The notes below the pieces were generated by a model, which did not search any database, had not been told where the DNA came from, and worked only from the letters and a program-made list of their open reading frames with translations. Source: Cardinalis cardinalis (taxonomy: Eukaryota > Chordata > Aves > Passeriformes > Cardinalidae). Taken from it: a stretch of 64,000 nt of DNA. The position numbers and the translations under genes were made by a program. The DNA is taken from the NCBI GenBank assembly GCA_014549065.1, contig JACDOX010000013.1, positions 124,001 to 188,000 of the forward strand. Reading direction: 5' to 3'. This document shows, piece after piece, positions 12,590-23,600 of this stretch; the stretch's first letter is position 1; each line of letters opens with the position of its first letter.

Positions 12590-13060
12590 AAGAGGCATGG
12601 CTGTGGAGACATGGATGTACATGTTTGTGAGGGAAAGAGAAGGGTTAGGCAGGAGAAGAGAACAGAGGAGATTTGTAATTGCACAGGGCACTCCTCATCA
12701 TGGTGCAGTGCATCCAGCATCCCAGCACATGTGCAGCGAGTNCTCTGCATGCCCACCTGCACCAAGTCACCAGGCTGAGTATGCCAAGGAACTTGCCCGT
12801 CACTGTCCTCGTTCCTCTCCTCTTGGGGGTTGCTGAGACTTCTCCAGGCAGCAATCCCAACTTTGCAGCCTATGCCTGCCAGAATCAGCTTGGTTTGCTC
12901 CCTTGTACAGTCCTCCCTCATGGCCTGCTGCNAGAGGAGTGTAGCACCAGCAGAACTTGAGTACTCGCTGGCAGATTTGTCAGTGCAGACAGGTGCTGGT
13001 GGTTGAGTGCACCAAGTCTGCTTTGGCAGGTGTTGTAGATGTACCAACTACCTGGACTGC
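12590..13060. other. GC-richer segment with a long minus-strand open frame
   Basis: The longest ATG-started frame of the window lies here (12490-13047, minus strand, 185 codons, with N at two codons). Its translation is rich in Cys, Gln, Ser and Pro and shows no domain, signal peptide or family resemblance I can name. Two plus-strand frames of 79 and 93 codons overlap it, so the lack of stops is better explained by base composition. I therefore do not call a gene. Confidence 0.4.
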
Positions 13061-13576
13061 TTATATGCAATGGGAAATGCACTTTCCCCATGGTNAAGCA
13101 AAGGAGGATGCATAGCCCAATCCTAATAAGACTTACTGGTAACTGGGGCTATCACAGATTTTTCTAGATTCTTGAAATTGAATGGTCATTTGTTATAGGT
13201 GGCTTCATGGGACACAGAAACAAGTTATTGGTGTTGGCATGATATGATACAATTTTCTTCAGAAAGAGAGCTAAAATCTTGTAGAATTATTTGAAGCAGG
13301 CTCTGTGTGTTAGCTCANTTTAGCATTTTGCCTCCTGTTACAGAAGCCCCTCTTAGGACCTGACACCATCACACAAATAGGAAAGNCTATAAATAAAAAT
13401 TCATTATACAGTTGGGTGTGAGAAGGATCAGAAATAATAAATCCATGTTGATTAGAACATAACCATATGGAAAATTCAAGCTTGTGTAGCCTATGTGCAC
13501 TTGTACCAGCCTGGCAATCTGAAAAATGCCCATGTCAAGTGCTATTTTATGAAAGGTGGAATAGTATACTGGCAAT

Positions 13577-13598
13577 CCATGTTTAAATTTAAACATGG
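13577..13598. repeat. 22-bp perfect palindrome
   Basis: Each half reads CCATGTTTAAA on its own strand, with no spacer; the next flanking bases do not pair. A spacer-free 22-bp palindrome is not expected by chance in 64 kb of random sequence, although AT-rich composition raises the odds somewhat. Confidence 0.95.
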
Positions 13599-14220
13599 CC
13601 CTGGATTCATACCTGCAACACACATTTATGATGAACCTGGGAGAATATTGTATTAATGAATGCAGTTTATACNCTACTGGAATAAATTATGTACCACAGA
13701 TGGAGAGATCATGGTGGGATCAGCTTGAGATGCATATTTTTCTGATGCATTAAGCCAAGGAACTAACTACAGTGCAGTTTCTCATGCTGAGGTATTTTTG
13801 ACAATTTTTCCCTAGGTCTGCTTGTAAAGACAAAATAAATTGCCCTTGACNTTCATAAATATATTTCTTCTGTCAGTCCATGCCCCTTTCTGTCTCTGTG
13901 GTACCCCTACAGAAACAGTGCATGGGAGAAGCCATGCTTAGTATTCTGCAACAGCAAGTGCCTGAGAGCTCTGAAATGGGGAACTCCCCCCTCCAACAAA
14001 TTACTGCAGGGAAAAATCCACCATGCTTGCTTTCAGCCTACAAATATTTGCCTTTGTAAGTGTACTGCAGTTTAGGAAAGCAATGCTGATGGCATTTTCA
14101 AGTGAATCTGGATTTCCTGTATTACAGAGTACTGACGAAAGANGAAGAGCTGAACCATCCAGAATAACCATCCATGTTATTCTAGTTAATAACATATTCC
14201 CTGGACTATATTTATTTACA

Positions 14221-14278
14221 AATGTACATGTATGCAGTCTTCTTTTTTTACATGTATGCAATCTTGCGTATGTACATT
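14221..14278. repeat. Nested direct and inverted short repeats
   Basis: A 16-bp word ACATGTATGCAGTCTT at 14226-14241 recurs at 14250-14265 with one change. The whole block is bounded by the 9-bp inverted pair AATGTACAT / ATGTACATT, at 14221-14229 and 14270-14278. A local duplication is the simplest explanation. Confidence 0.8.
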
Positions 14279-15189
14279 ATAAAGCTTGTTACCACCAAGA
14301 AGAGAAAATCCTATCAGCATCTAATGATGCTATCTGCAGTCCAGTTTTCCTTCTTTTCCCACAGTCATTTACATAAAGACCTCATCTGAGGCAGAGATTG
14401 TGTCTGTCCCAGTGTTGGTCCTTTGCAAATGCAAATCCATTTCAAAATTGTNTTGATGTTACTCTGTCACACAGGGCTTTCCTGCAAAATAATCTGTCAC
14501 AGTCTCCTTTGCAATTCTGCTTAACAGGAACTTGAATGTTTAGGCTGATGGTTCCCTTCCTGTCATCCTGACAAATACTCTGCAATGTTCCTTAGGATTT
14601 CTCTGCCTGTCTGGATTTGTCTGCTGTCTCCAGTCTTCTACTACATGATTTTTTTTTTGTTTTGCTTTATTTGGTGATTTGTACAGCTCTTCAGATGAAG
14701 AATGTTGTTCCTTATGCATTAAGATAATGCAAATAAATAATAATAAATGAAAAGTGAATTCATTAATAATACACTTAAACAGCATGAGAAATGAACAGTA
14801 AATCCTGAAGGAGTTAAACTGAATAAAATCAGACAGAAGAAAGAGAAAGAAACTCAGGGAGCATATCCTGCTGGCCGCCTTTTTTCTTTTTTTTTTTACC
14901 CAAGGATAAAGAATGCAATCTGTTTTCTATTGGAAGAATAGCAAGATTTTCACAAGGTCCTTGTTGGCTAACTTAGACACACCAAGACACCAGAATTCAG
15001 ATATTTTTCTCTTCTTTTCTCTTAAAGTAACAGGAGATTTCTAAGAAGATGCCTACCGGATGGTTTCCCTTATTCAGTGTTCTACTCCTGAAGAAACCTG
15101 CAAAATATAAACTGCATCAGATGCAGAGAATAGGCATCCTTTGCTCACAAAACCTGTTGTGCTGAAATGCCACAGGTACAGCTGAGCTG

Positions 15190-15660
15190 ATCTGGGCTTT
15201 GTGACCCGGCTCATTATGCTGAATAGCAGCTGAAAAGGCTGAAACACCACCCTGCCTTTGTGTCCTCCCTCGCCCTGTTCTCCCAGCCAGTGCAGAGGCA
15301 GAGCAGAAGGGGCAGAACGTGGCTCAGCATCTCTCAATTCCAGAGCCACTAAAAATAAATCCATTGATAACCAGGCAGGCAGAAGCTGGCGCTGCAGTGA
15401 GCACGGGTGCGGCAGAGCCTGAGGAAAGCGCAGAGGCGTGAGTCGGTGGGAGTGCTTCTCATGGAGGGTACCCAGTCCCCAAAGGAAAAGCGCTGACATA
15501 AGGTGGAGATTGGCACTGCACATTTGCAGTATGTAATCAGTTTAGATTGTGTGGAATGTGGGACCCAAACTCAGCTCTGCTTAACCCCAAACACTGCATG
15601 CAGGATGCCTCTGCGGCCTCTGTTTCCATGGAGATGGACGTTAGCATTAGCTTCCTTCAG
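15190..15660. promoter_or_regulatory. Small CpG cluster, possible regulatory element or old exon
   Basis: CpG steps are rare in most of the window, but about a dozen fall between 15200 and 15640, six of them within roughly 75 bases around 15385-15455. GC is also raised. A minus-strand frame of 149 codons without N (15074-15523) spans it, with no recognisable domain. The segment could be a small CpG island with an alternative promoter, an unmethylated enhancer, or a GC-rich repeat remnant. No TATA box or other promoter element is clear. Confidence 0.35.
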
Positions 15661-18600
15661 NAAGTGAATCTATTAGACCCAGCTCAGTGAAACAGGTATT
15701 TTATCCTCATTTCATTCTGGGAGAAGATAAGGATTAGTTTGAAATCTGCACGTGGAATTTTAGGAGCATGGTTTGATTATTCCCTCTGGGCTTTAAAAGA
15801 TTGGGAACTACTAGACTGTATTATGTAGGTAGAGCAATAACCATTTAAACTAGGGCTGACTCAGATACATAACCCTTCCAAAACCTTATCAATCTCCCAC
15901 CAAAATGAGGACAAAATAAGTGCTTGCCCTCAAATTAAACTTTATTGACTGACATGATTGTNCTTCCAAAAAAGTATAATTATTCTGATTTCAAAAAGCA
16001 AAGTTGTTTCTGCCTCCCTACTAATTTTTGTGAGGATTTAATGTATTTGCTGCAAATAAACCCTCCTCTTTAACACAACATTATATCATTAAATCATCTA
16101 AGTCAAGTGAAAAGCAGACCTTTTCTGTAATGATATTAAATAATAAGATAAACTCTATCTTAAATATAAAGGAATTGCAGGATTTATATGGATTTGGTCT
16201 CAATATACTTTACCAGAAACACTGCCTGATCAATTTCTCTCCAAACTCTCAAAGAAATGGTGAATCTACAAGGAGTATTCTGGAAAGGAAAAAATTAAAA
16301 TAAACCTAAAGAGGTATCAAAGCTATTTCAAAGCATGGGAGATCACTGAAGTTTGACAGAATTAATACAGTGTTCACTAAGTTTAAATGTGGTTATCTTA
16401 TTTAAATTGGTCAGTAAAAGGGCTAATGCAGAAAAAAATGGAACAAATTTTCACATTTTCTCTTCATCCATGTAAGCACTGGAGAAACAGAATATCTCTG
16501 TGGGGGTACATTGTCCTGGTTTATGGATCATTAAAAATGAATTACAAATAGAAACTCAGTTATGGAATCATTATTTCCCTTCTTTCTGTGACATAAACTT
16601 AATAACACTTCAGATCCCAGGCAGGATTTATGGAACATGGTTTACAGTTAGTAAGACCAAAAATAATTTGGCCCCTCAGACAGAATCAAACTGAAACTTT
16701 TATCTAATTTTAAGTGTGGTTTTGGTTCTTTTGAGGTAAGGTCTCCATATAAAATAACAGAAGGTTGTACATGGCCTACCATGCTGATATATATGCCAGC
16801 ATGACCCTTTTCGTAAGAAATAAAGAGGGCAGAAGCAAGAGGGCCTCTCCGGAACTGCAGGAGTGCTCTGGTAAATTCAGGAACATCCTCCCCTCCCACC
16901 NAATCCTGCTGGACAGGGTGTGCCCATCTTCCCATCCACATTATCAGCATCTTACAGCCATGCCATCCTCGTGGAGGATTGCAACAGATATTGACAGAAT
17001 TAATATCTTTTTGTTTTTAAAGCTGAGGAAAATTTCCCACTAAGTCCAAATTTTCTGAGACCTTCTGTGTAACACCTTTAACAGTAAAGTTTTCAGGTAA
17101 ACCTACAGAGTCTTTGTTCCAAGTCATTATTCCTTCCCTTGCAAACCTCAAGGTGTATAAGAAATCTAAAATTCTTAGAAGTGTATCCTTTGTCATTCTA
17201 AAGCAAATACATAGAAAAAACCCCAATATTCAAAAAATCTGCGTATGAAACAAAATCCTTTCTAACATGAATGAGGTTATAAGTGTGTCTTAGTCNTGCA
17301 CAACTAATTCTCTTGGGACATAACCTGATCTCCTACTCTGCAACAATTTACTGTTTATAACATGCTCTTTTAGATCAGTTCCTGATCAAATTCATATCCA
17401 GTTCATTAAAAATTATTGTACCAGAGTAGCTAATAAAAGAACTAATTGGGACACAGGCCAACATCTCCCAGCTTCCTGATAGAGTTCTGACATTTTAGTA
17501 CTTTTAATTAAGTGTAAGTGCTGGTGCTAAAGTGTGCAATAAATTGTGCAGTAAAGGTATGGAATAGGTTTCAGAATTCTTTCTTTGGGGAGAAGACAAA
17601 TTTATATTTTGGTTTTGAAACAGATGGACAAAGCCCTCTCAAAGTTCTGTTCTTGAACAAATGCATGAAATTTTGGAAGCTTCTCTCCTCCTCTTGGTTT
17701 CATAATCCTGCAAAATTTTTCTTTTTCTCAAGTTTTTTAAATTTGCTTGCCTGTAAGAGAAGCATAAAGCTGGTTTTTTAGTTAGCTTTATGTCAGAAAT
17801 CTGAGCAGAGATCTGAAAATGAGAATGAATCTGCAAATACATTAAATTTCTGTTTTGTTTCCAAGATAATATTTCCATTTCTTCTCTTTAGCATCCCATT
17901 GTGCTGGGGATACAGTTTATTCTTCTTGTGACACTTTGCAAAATCTTTGTTGCCATCATCATTTAGGTCAATAGAAGTTCTGCAGTGGAGCCCTGCACAA
18001 ACGGACTGAGACTGCACCACAGATATGTGCAGACAATGGGACAGATCATGTACAGAAAATAGGGGGAACCTAAAATCACTAAAGGCATCACAATATAGGT
18101 ATGGATCTTGCTCATGCCCTTTCTATCCACACACAAATCCTTATTTTTGACAGGCTAGTGGTCCTTCCAACTGACACAGCTGAAGGNTGGGCTAAAATTT
18201 GGACTGGGAATTCACTTGGATCAATCCTTCATAGCAAAGACAGATGTGCACAACAACACACATGATCTGACCAGCAGCTCCCCATTAGTCACTCCATAAG
18301 TCAGAAGAAGAAACAGAACTTTCCTGTNGCACATCAGGAAGGAAGCACCAAACAGCTCAGACCTGGTAACACAAAGACTTGTAGAACATGCTGCAAGGAC
18401 TTCTGGCGGCCTAGAAAGTCTGCAGCATGGCTCTGCATATCCAGGTGGGACCCAAAGAGGAGATTGCTCACTCTAGCTAATTTTCAGTGCNGTTACAGTG
18501 GGAAGGCCATTGCCATCTAATAAATATTTCCATTTCAATCCACTTACTTTTACTGTGAAGCTATGTCAGGTGTTTCCTGTGTTTGATCTTCTCAGCTGAG

Positions 18601-20991
18601 AAGGAGATGACTGGGTAGATAGTAAACAACTTCCATTTCACCCCTGTAAGTCCAGGTCTCTGCCTACATCCTTGCCTCCATTGCATACAGTTGTCATTTA
18701 GAGTAATTTGGAGGAACAGTATGGAAAGTTAGTTCTGTGTCTGCATCTATCTTTTTTGTATTGCTAAGAAATCTTATTTCATGTCCAGAGTTGCCTGCAG
18801 GATACTTTTTATAGGCCTATAAGTCAACAAAAGGAAGTCCAGTGACATTTAAGACAGAGATTGATATTTCATATATCAAAGTTTTGACCCTTTTAAAGTG
18901 TTTGTATTCTGAATAAGGATAACTGACTGTAATTATTGCATCACAACTTGTAATGAAATAATTAAAGGAAGAAAGAAAAATAATGGATTTGATTACATTT
19001 ATCTGTCAACTTCTATATGTCTGTTACATTGCTGGAAATCCTAGACAACAACCACAAAATTTAGGTTAAGGAAGATGATAAAGGATTAGTATCTGATCAG
19101 GCATCTATAAACAAGTACAGTAAAAAACGCTTTCTGCACATAAAGCCTAATTACTTTGGGAGAAAATCCTTCTTTGCACACAGAAGGATANATCATGTGC
19201 TAGCTCTAATTTATGCTGATCCTTATATACTGNACAGTAGGGATATGCCTTATCCCTTGACTGTCTCTCTGTGACATGTAATTTTTCACAGTACCTCCCA
19301 GTGATTTTTAGAATCCAGAACAATTTAGCATGGGGAACAATGGGATGCAGGACATGGTGAGTTGTGCCTGCTCCTCTCAATGCAGTTATGTTATCTTCCA
19401 GCAATATGAAAAGAGATTGCATATTATCATAACTATGACTTTCTTTGGTAACGCCTGTAAAGTGGCAAATAATTTCAACTTGTCTTTTGCAACCTAGGCA
19501 TATCTTCTTTCTAAAGTAATTTNAGTCTTTTCTCTCTCTTCATAATGTATTCTGTATCAACACCTTAACTTCTGAAGGAGATGAAGCCATGTAAGTTCAT
19601 CTACAATAACTACCATTAGTTATCAAATGGTAACTATCAAATACAAAATGTTTCTTCATTGTAGCATTTATGTTTATGATCTCTCTGAAAGCTCTGCAAA
19701 ATCTTTGGGTGATAATACTGGTACAGTAAGCAGGGTTATTTTAGGTATTTGTTCATATTTCAAGATTAGCAGGAGAATTTTTTTTTTAATATGGCAGTTA
19801 CTATAGTGACAGTGACACTTTCAGAGAGGAAAGATGGTATTGTGATAAAGATATTGTACTAAGATTCAGCTCATATTTTCAGGAACTCTTCAAGAGAGGG
19901 TCACATAGATATTTTTATTTTCTGGTATTTTTTATTGTGGCAGTGCTTTGGTGANTAAGTTGTTGACCTGAATTGCAGAAGTAAAGCTNGCTGAGAGTTG
20001 TTCTTTCATTCTGCAGAATTCTTCTACATTTAAAAAATATTTTTAGTCTGTATCAAAACAACCCCAAATCTCTTGAAAGCTAGTTTATGTAAGTAAAATC
20101 AACTCTTCCTGCAAAATCTAATGCTCAAGACCTATGCTTTGTGCAGAAGGTGGACTTGACTGCCAACCTGTCCCCAAAAGCCTAATACTGCTATGTAGTG
20201 GGGAAGTTCTGTGGTTTACCCTGTTTTGAAAAGGAGTTTCATTCTGGATTTGGAAAAAACCAAAACCTACCCAAACATTGTCTGACAGTAAATTTGTCAT
20301 GGTTCTTTGTTGAATTCATTAAAAATTCACCGAAGAATCACGCAAAGACTGCTTTGTTTCCCTAAACAGCATCTATAGCCTGCACAACTCTGCTGGTCAG
20401 TTTACAGTTACCTAAATGAAATCAAGAATCAATCTATATTGATTTCCTGAATATGTGTTTGTAATTCTACAACTTAAAAGGTTGAGCTCTAATTCAGGCT
20501 TGATCAGAGTGTGCCTATTTACATGTCAACATTTCATCCATGACTAACNAGCTACAGAAAGCCTGTTCTCATAGTTGCAAACAAGTATTTTCCTCATGTT
20601 TGCTCAAGATGCAAAGATAAAACTCTGTAGTCCAAACATCTTCAACAAACATCTTGAAAGGAGCCTGCCACCTCCCAGTGAACTGTCAATGTCCATGATA
20701 ACTATTGAAGTAGCCATGGTATGATAGTATATCAGTGGTGGCCCAGGTAGTCCATTCTTGCCTCTCTAGAGCTTTTGACAGCTTAAATTTACTGTACATA
20801 TGGAATCATTCATGACTGCTGGCAGCTGAAGTGATCATGGCTAAAGTCCCAGTGACAGCTGGGACAAGGTTCAGGCTTCTTATCTCTACTCCATTTCAGT
20901 AGCTGATTGCCAGCTTAGAGCTGGCAGTGTGAAGCATTGCTGTCTGTGGCCTGCAAGTGTAAGCCAGCACTGGACACAGCCCAGCAGAGAC
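15661..20991. other. Non-coding, no gene or named repeat seen
   Basis: About 5 kb of AT-rich DNA. Frames of 60-100 codons near 16650-17040 and 17500-18020 overlap each other on both strands and match nothing I know. A 16-bp palindrome at 18588-18603 is within chance expectation. No retroelement tail was found. Confidence 0.6.
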
Positions 20992-21018
20992 TGTCCCTTC
21001 CAGCCCAGGATATTCTGT
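20992..21018 (+). mobile_element. Probable CR1 3' tail remnant
   Basis: This 27-base stretch matches the tail of the CR1 copy at 23045-23071 with one mismatch (TGTCCCTTCC, then CCCAGGATATTCTGT). The flanks do not match CR1, and the following ATTCTATG word is missing. It is either a heavily eroded tail or a chance resemblance; the length and near identity favour CR1. An overlapping open frame at 20929-21249 is therefore unlikely to be a gene. Confidence 0.55.
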
Positions 21019-22257
21019 AGGATGCTGTCACCAGACTCACCTAGGCAGCACCATAATTCACTGATTTTTTCATTGCCTCTTAGACAAGATCAGCATCTAA
21101 CTGACTGTGCTGGCAGAGAAGATTCAAGATCAGAATTTTTATTCCCAGTTGTAACTGAGAAACCCATTCCTTATCTCTTCACCTCTGCTACTTGTGAATA
21201 CTCCAGGGAAAAGTCTACTAGCTTAGCTTGTACCACCACTGTTCACTGAACTGTGAAACATTGTCCTGGAGGGACTGGAAGTGTCAACATAATCAATTAC
21301 TACATCTCAGGAAGCAATCCCAGAGAAGCTTTCTAGGTTATCTCTGTACTGAGGTTCTTAGGATAAATCCTTTCCCCTTGCACCCACCCAGCAAGAGCAG
21401 TATGTTCCAGCCACATGGTAAACGTGCCATGTGCCAAACTTCTCATAACACCACTGCATCCAGAAACACCAGGATCTCCTGAGACAAGGCTGTTTGTCTT
21501 TGGTAAAATGAAAATCTTATTTTCCCTTTTTTTTTTTTTTTCACCTTGTCACTTTGGGAATGTTGCTTCTAACTGGTGACTGATGATCGACTGTCTTCCA
21601 ATGCAGAAGAAACCAGGTTTCCTTATTGACACAGTGTTGTTGGAGTGGGGAGTGGTGTAATGACANAACTGTTACGTCTTATTTGGAGGTGATTTGGCTC
21701 ATGTGGGCAGCATTGGCGTTATTGCCATTTGGCATGGAGCTAGAAGGCCTAAAAAGCTGATTATACTGAAGTGTTTGAAGGAGGGATTCAGGACACAGCC
21801 CTGAGAGCATTATAATCCTGCTCAAGCACAATATGACTTAAAAGGCCGCTGTTCCATTTCATTTGTTTCCTTTCTGTGCCTGGAAACCTCCATCCTTCAG
21901 TCCAAAGTATACTTCCTATTTTGAATAAGGCGATATGAGGTCTGAAAGAAACATTGTGGCTTGCTCCACAAATTAGCTTTTCAAAGAGCTACAGAGAGCA
22001 AATCTCTGTTGGTTCTGCTGGCAGAGGGTAAAGCAAGTGGTATTAGGTCTTGAAAATATAATTCCATCTGAGCTGCTTTGTCAGACAAATCTATAATATT
22101 TAGTAAGATGGGTTCAATAGGTCACATTACCTTGAATGAGCTGGTTCATAGTGGGACCCTGGGTACAAACTCTGCAATCCATCAAAAGAAGAGGATGGAA
22201 TCTGGAAAGGTTAGATACTTTATAACAAAGTAACAACAAACTCTGTTATGGCGAATA
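21019..22257. other. Non-coding, no gene seen
   Basis: Mixed-composition DNA with a poly(T) run near 21528-21541. Frames at 20929-21249 and 21228-21482 show no domain. Confidence 0.55.
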
Positions 22258-23087
22258 GAGTTACCTCAGCCCCTGCAGAGAGACCTTGACAGATTAGAGG
22301 GCTGGGAAATTGCCAGCCTTATGAAGTTCAACACTGGAAAGTTTCTGCACCTGGGATGGGGCAACCCTGGATGCATGGACAGACTGAGGAATGAGATAGT
22401 GGAAAATAGCAGCACAGAAAGGGACCTGGGGGTCCTGTTCAGTGGAGATTTGAACTTGAGCCAGCGGTGCCCTATCCAGCCAGGAGGGCCACCCCTGTCC
22501 TGGAGTACATCAGGCACAGCATCACCAGCCAGGCAAGGGAGGGGATTGTCCTGCTCTGCTGTGAGCTGGGCCAGCCTCACCTCGAGTGCTAGGGGCTGGT
22601 TTGGGTACCACAATATAGGATATAAAGCTATGAGTCCACAGGAGGGCAACCAAGATGGTGAAGGGCTTTGAGGGGAAGCCGTGTGAGGAGTGGCTGAGGT
22701 CACTTGGTCTGTTCAGCCTGGAGGAGATGAGACTGGGGGGAGACCTCATTGCAGTTACAACTTCCTCATGAGGGGAAGAGGAGGGGCAGACACTGATATC
22801 TTTTCTGTAGTGACCAGTGACAGGACTTGTGGGAATGGCCTGAAGTTGTGTCAGGGAAGGTTGAGGGATATTAGGCAAAGGTTCTTCCCTCAGAGGGTGG
22901 TTGGGCACTGGAGCAGCTCCCCAGGGAAGAGGCACCAAGGCTACCAGAGCTGAAGAAGTGTTTGAATTACTCTCTCAAACATACAGTGTGATTTTCGGGG
23001 TTGTTCTGTATAGAGCCAGGAGCTGGATTTCAATGATCGTTTTATGTCCCTTCCAACCCAGGATATTCTGTGATTCTATGGTTCTGT
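22258..23087 (+). mobile_element. CR1 LINE, 5'-truncated copy with 3' tail
   Basis: The longest clear CR1 copy with its tail. It starts within the last part of ORF2 and runs to the CR1 terminus. Translated pieces show MKFNTGKFLHLGWGNPG, then ERDLGVLFSGDLNLSQR, and after frame shifts VTSDRTCGNGLKL followed by LRDIRQRFF, all in the order of the CR1 ORF2 C-terminal region. The 3' end reads AGCCAGGAGCTGGATTT, then CCAACCCAGGATATTCTGTG and ATTCTATG. Frame shifts and stops make it non-functional. It lacks the catalytic reverse-transcriptase core. An ERV-type LTR begins 55 bases after its end. The left edge is approximate. Confidence 0.95.
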
Positions 23088-23142
23088 TTTAAGGAGAAAG
23101 TGAGGCTCACATGGGGAAAAAATGGCAAAGATGATTTATAAT

Positions 23143-23600
23143 TGTCATGGTTTAAGCTGAGCTGGAAATCAAGCATCACACAGTCACTTGCTCAAGCCCC
23201 CTCTCTCCTGCCCCACCCTGGTGGAATGAGGAAGAGAATCAAAGTAAACCTTGTACGTTAAGATAAGAACTGTTCAATAATTGAAAATAAAATACAGTAA
23301 TAATGATAACTGATGGTAATTAAAAGGGAAAAGTGGTGCATGATACACCACCCAGTGACCAATGCCAAATCCTCCCTTCCTAAACCCAGATTGGCCCCCC
23401 TTCCCAGTACCCCCTATTTATATACTGGGCATAATACTCTATTGGAATATACCTTTGGTCAGTTTGGGTCATCTGTCCNAGCTATGCTTCCTCCCAGTTT
23501 CTTTTGTAAACATCCTCACTGTCAGGGCATGAGACTATTGGAGCAGGGTTGGAATTGGGTCTTAACCAAAAGGACAGAGACTTAAGCATGGTTAAGTCAG
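23143..23600 (-). mobile_element. Endogenous retrovirus LTR, probably solo, minus strand
   Basis: The left edge TGTCATGGTTTAAGCTGAGC, the CACTTGCTCAAGCCCCCTCTC block, the GTTCAATAATTGAAAATAAA block and the TTTATATACTGGGCAT block followed by CCTTTGGTCAGTTTGGGTCA occur in the order I know, from memory, for a common avian ERV LTR read in reverse complement. The transcribed sense is therefore the minus strand, with a TATA-like element at about 23415-23423. Similarity is clear to about 23545 and fades after that, so the right edge is uncertain. I see no gag, pol or env coding sequence next to it, so it is probably a solo or truncated LTR. I could not find a target-site duplication. It is old: the sequence differs from the family at many positions. 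Confidence 0.8.

Larger units (their letters stand above)
13061..15189. other. Non-coding, with palindrome and short repeats
   Basis: AT-rich, no gene seen. It contains the 22-bp palindrome at 13577 and a small repeat cluster at 14221-14278, listed separately, plus T-rich runs near 14650 and 14880. Confidence 0.6.

Noticed and set aside
12490..13047. 185-codon minus-strand open frame, the longest ATG frame in the window
   Set aside because: No recognisable domain, N at two codons, and overlapping open frames on the other strand in a GC-richer patch. Base composition explains it better than a gene.
15074..15523. 149-codon minus-strand open frame
   Set aside because: It lies in the GC-rich CpG cluster, where stop codons are rarer, and the translation matches no family I know. 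Kept only as part of the CpG-cluster finding.
19790..19815. RFX X-box-like word around GTTACTATAGTGAC
   Set aside because: It departs from the X-box consensus in both half sites and has no promoter context.
20929..21249. 106-codon plus-strand frame
   Set aside because: It runs through a CR1-tail-like stretch (20992-21018) and has no domain.
22266..22953. Overlapping open frames of 87-145 codons on both strands
   Set aside because: They are pieces or antisense shadows of the decayed CR1 copy at 22258-23087.
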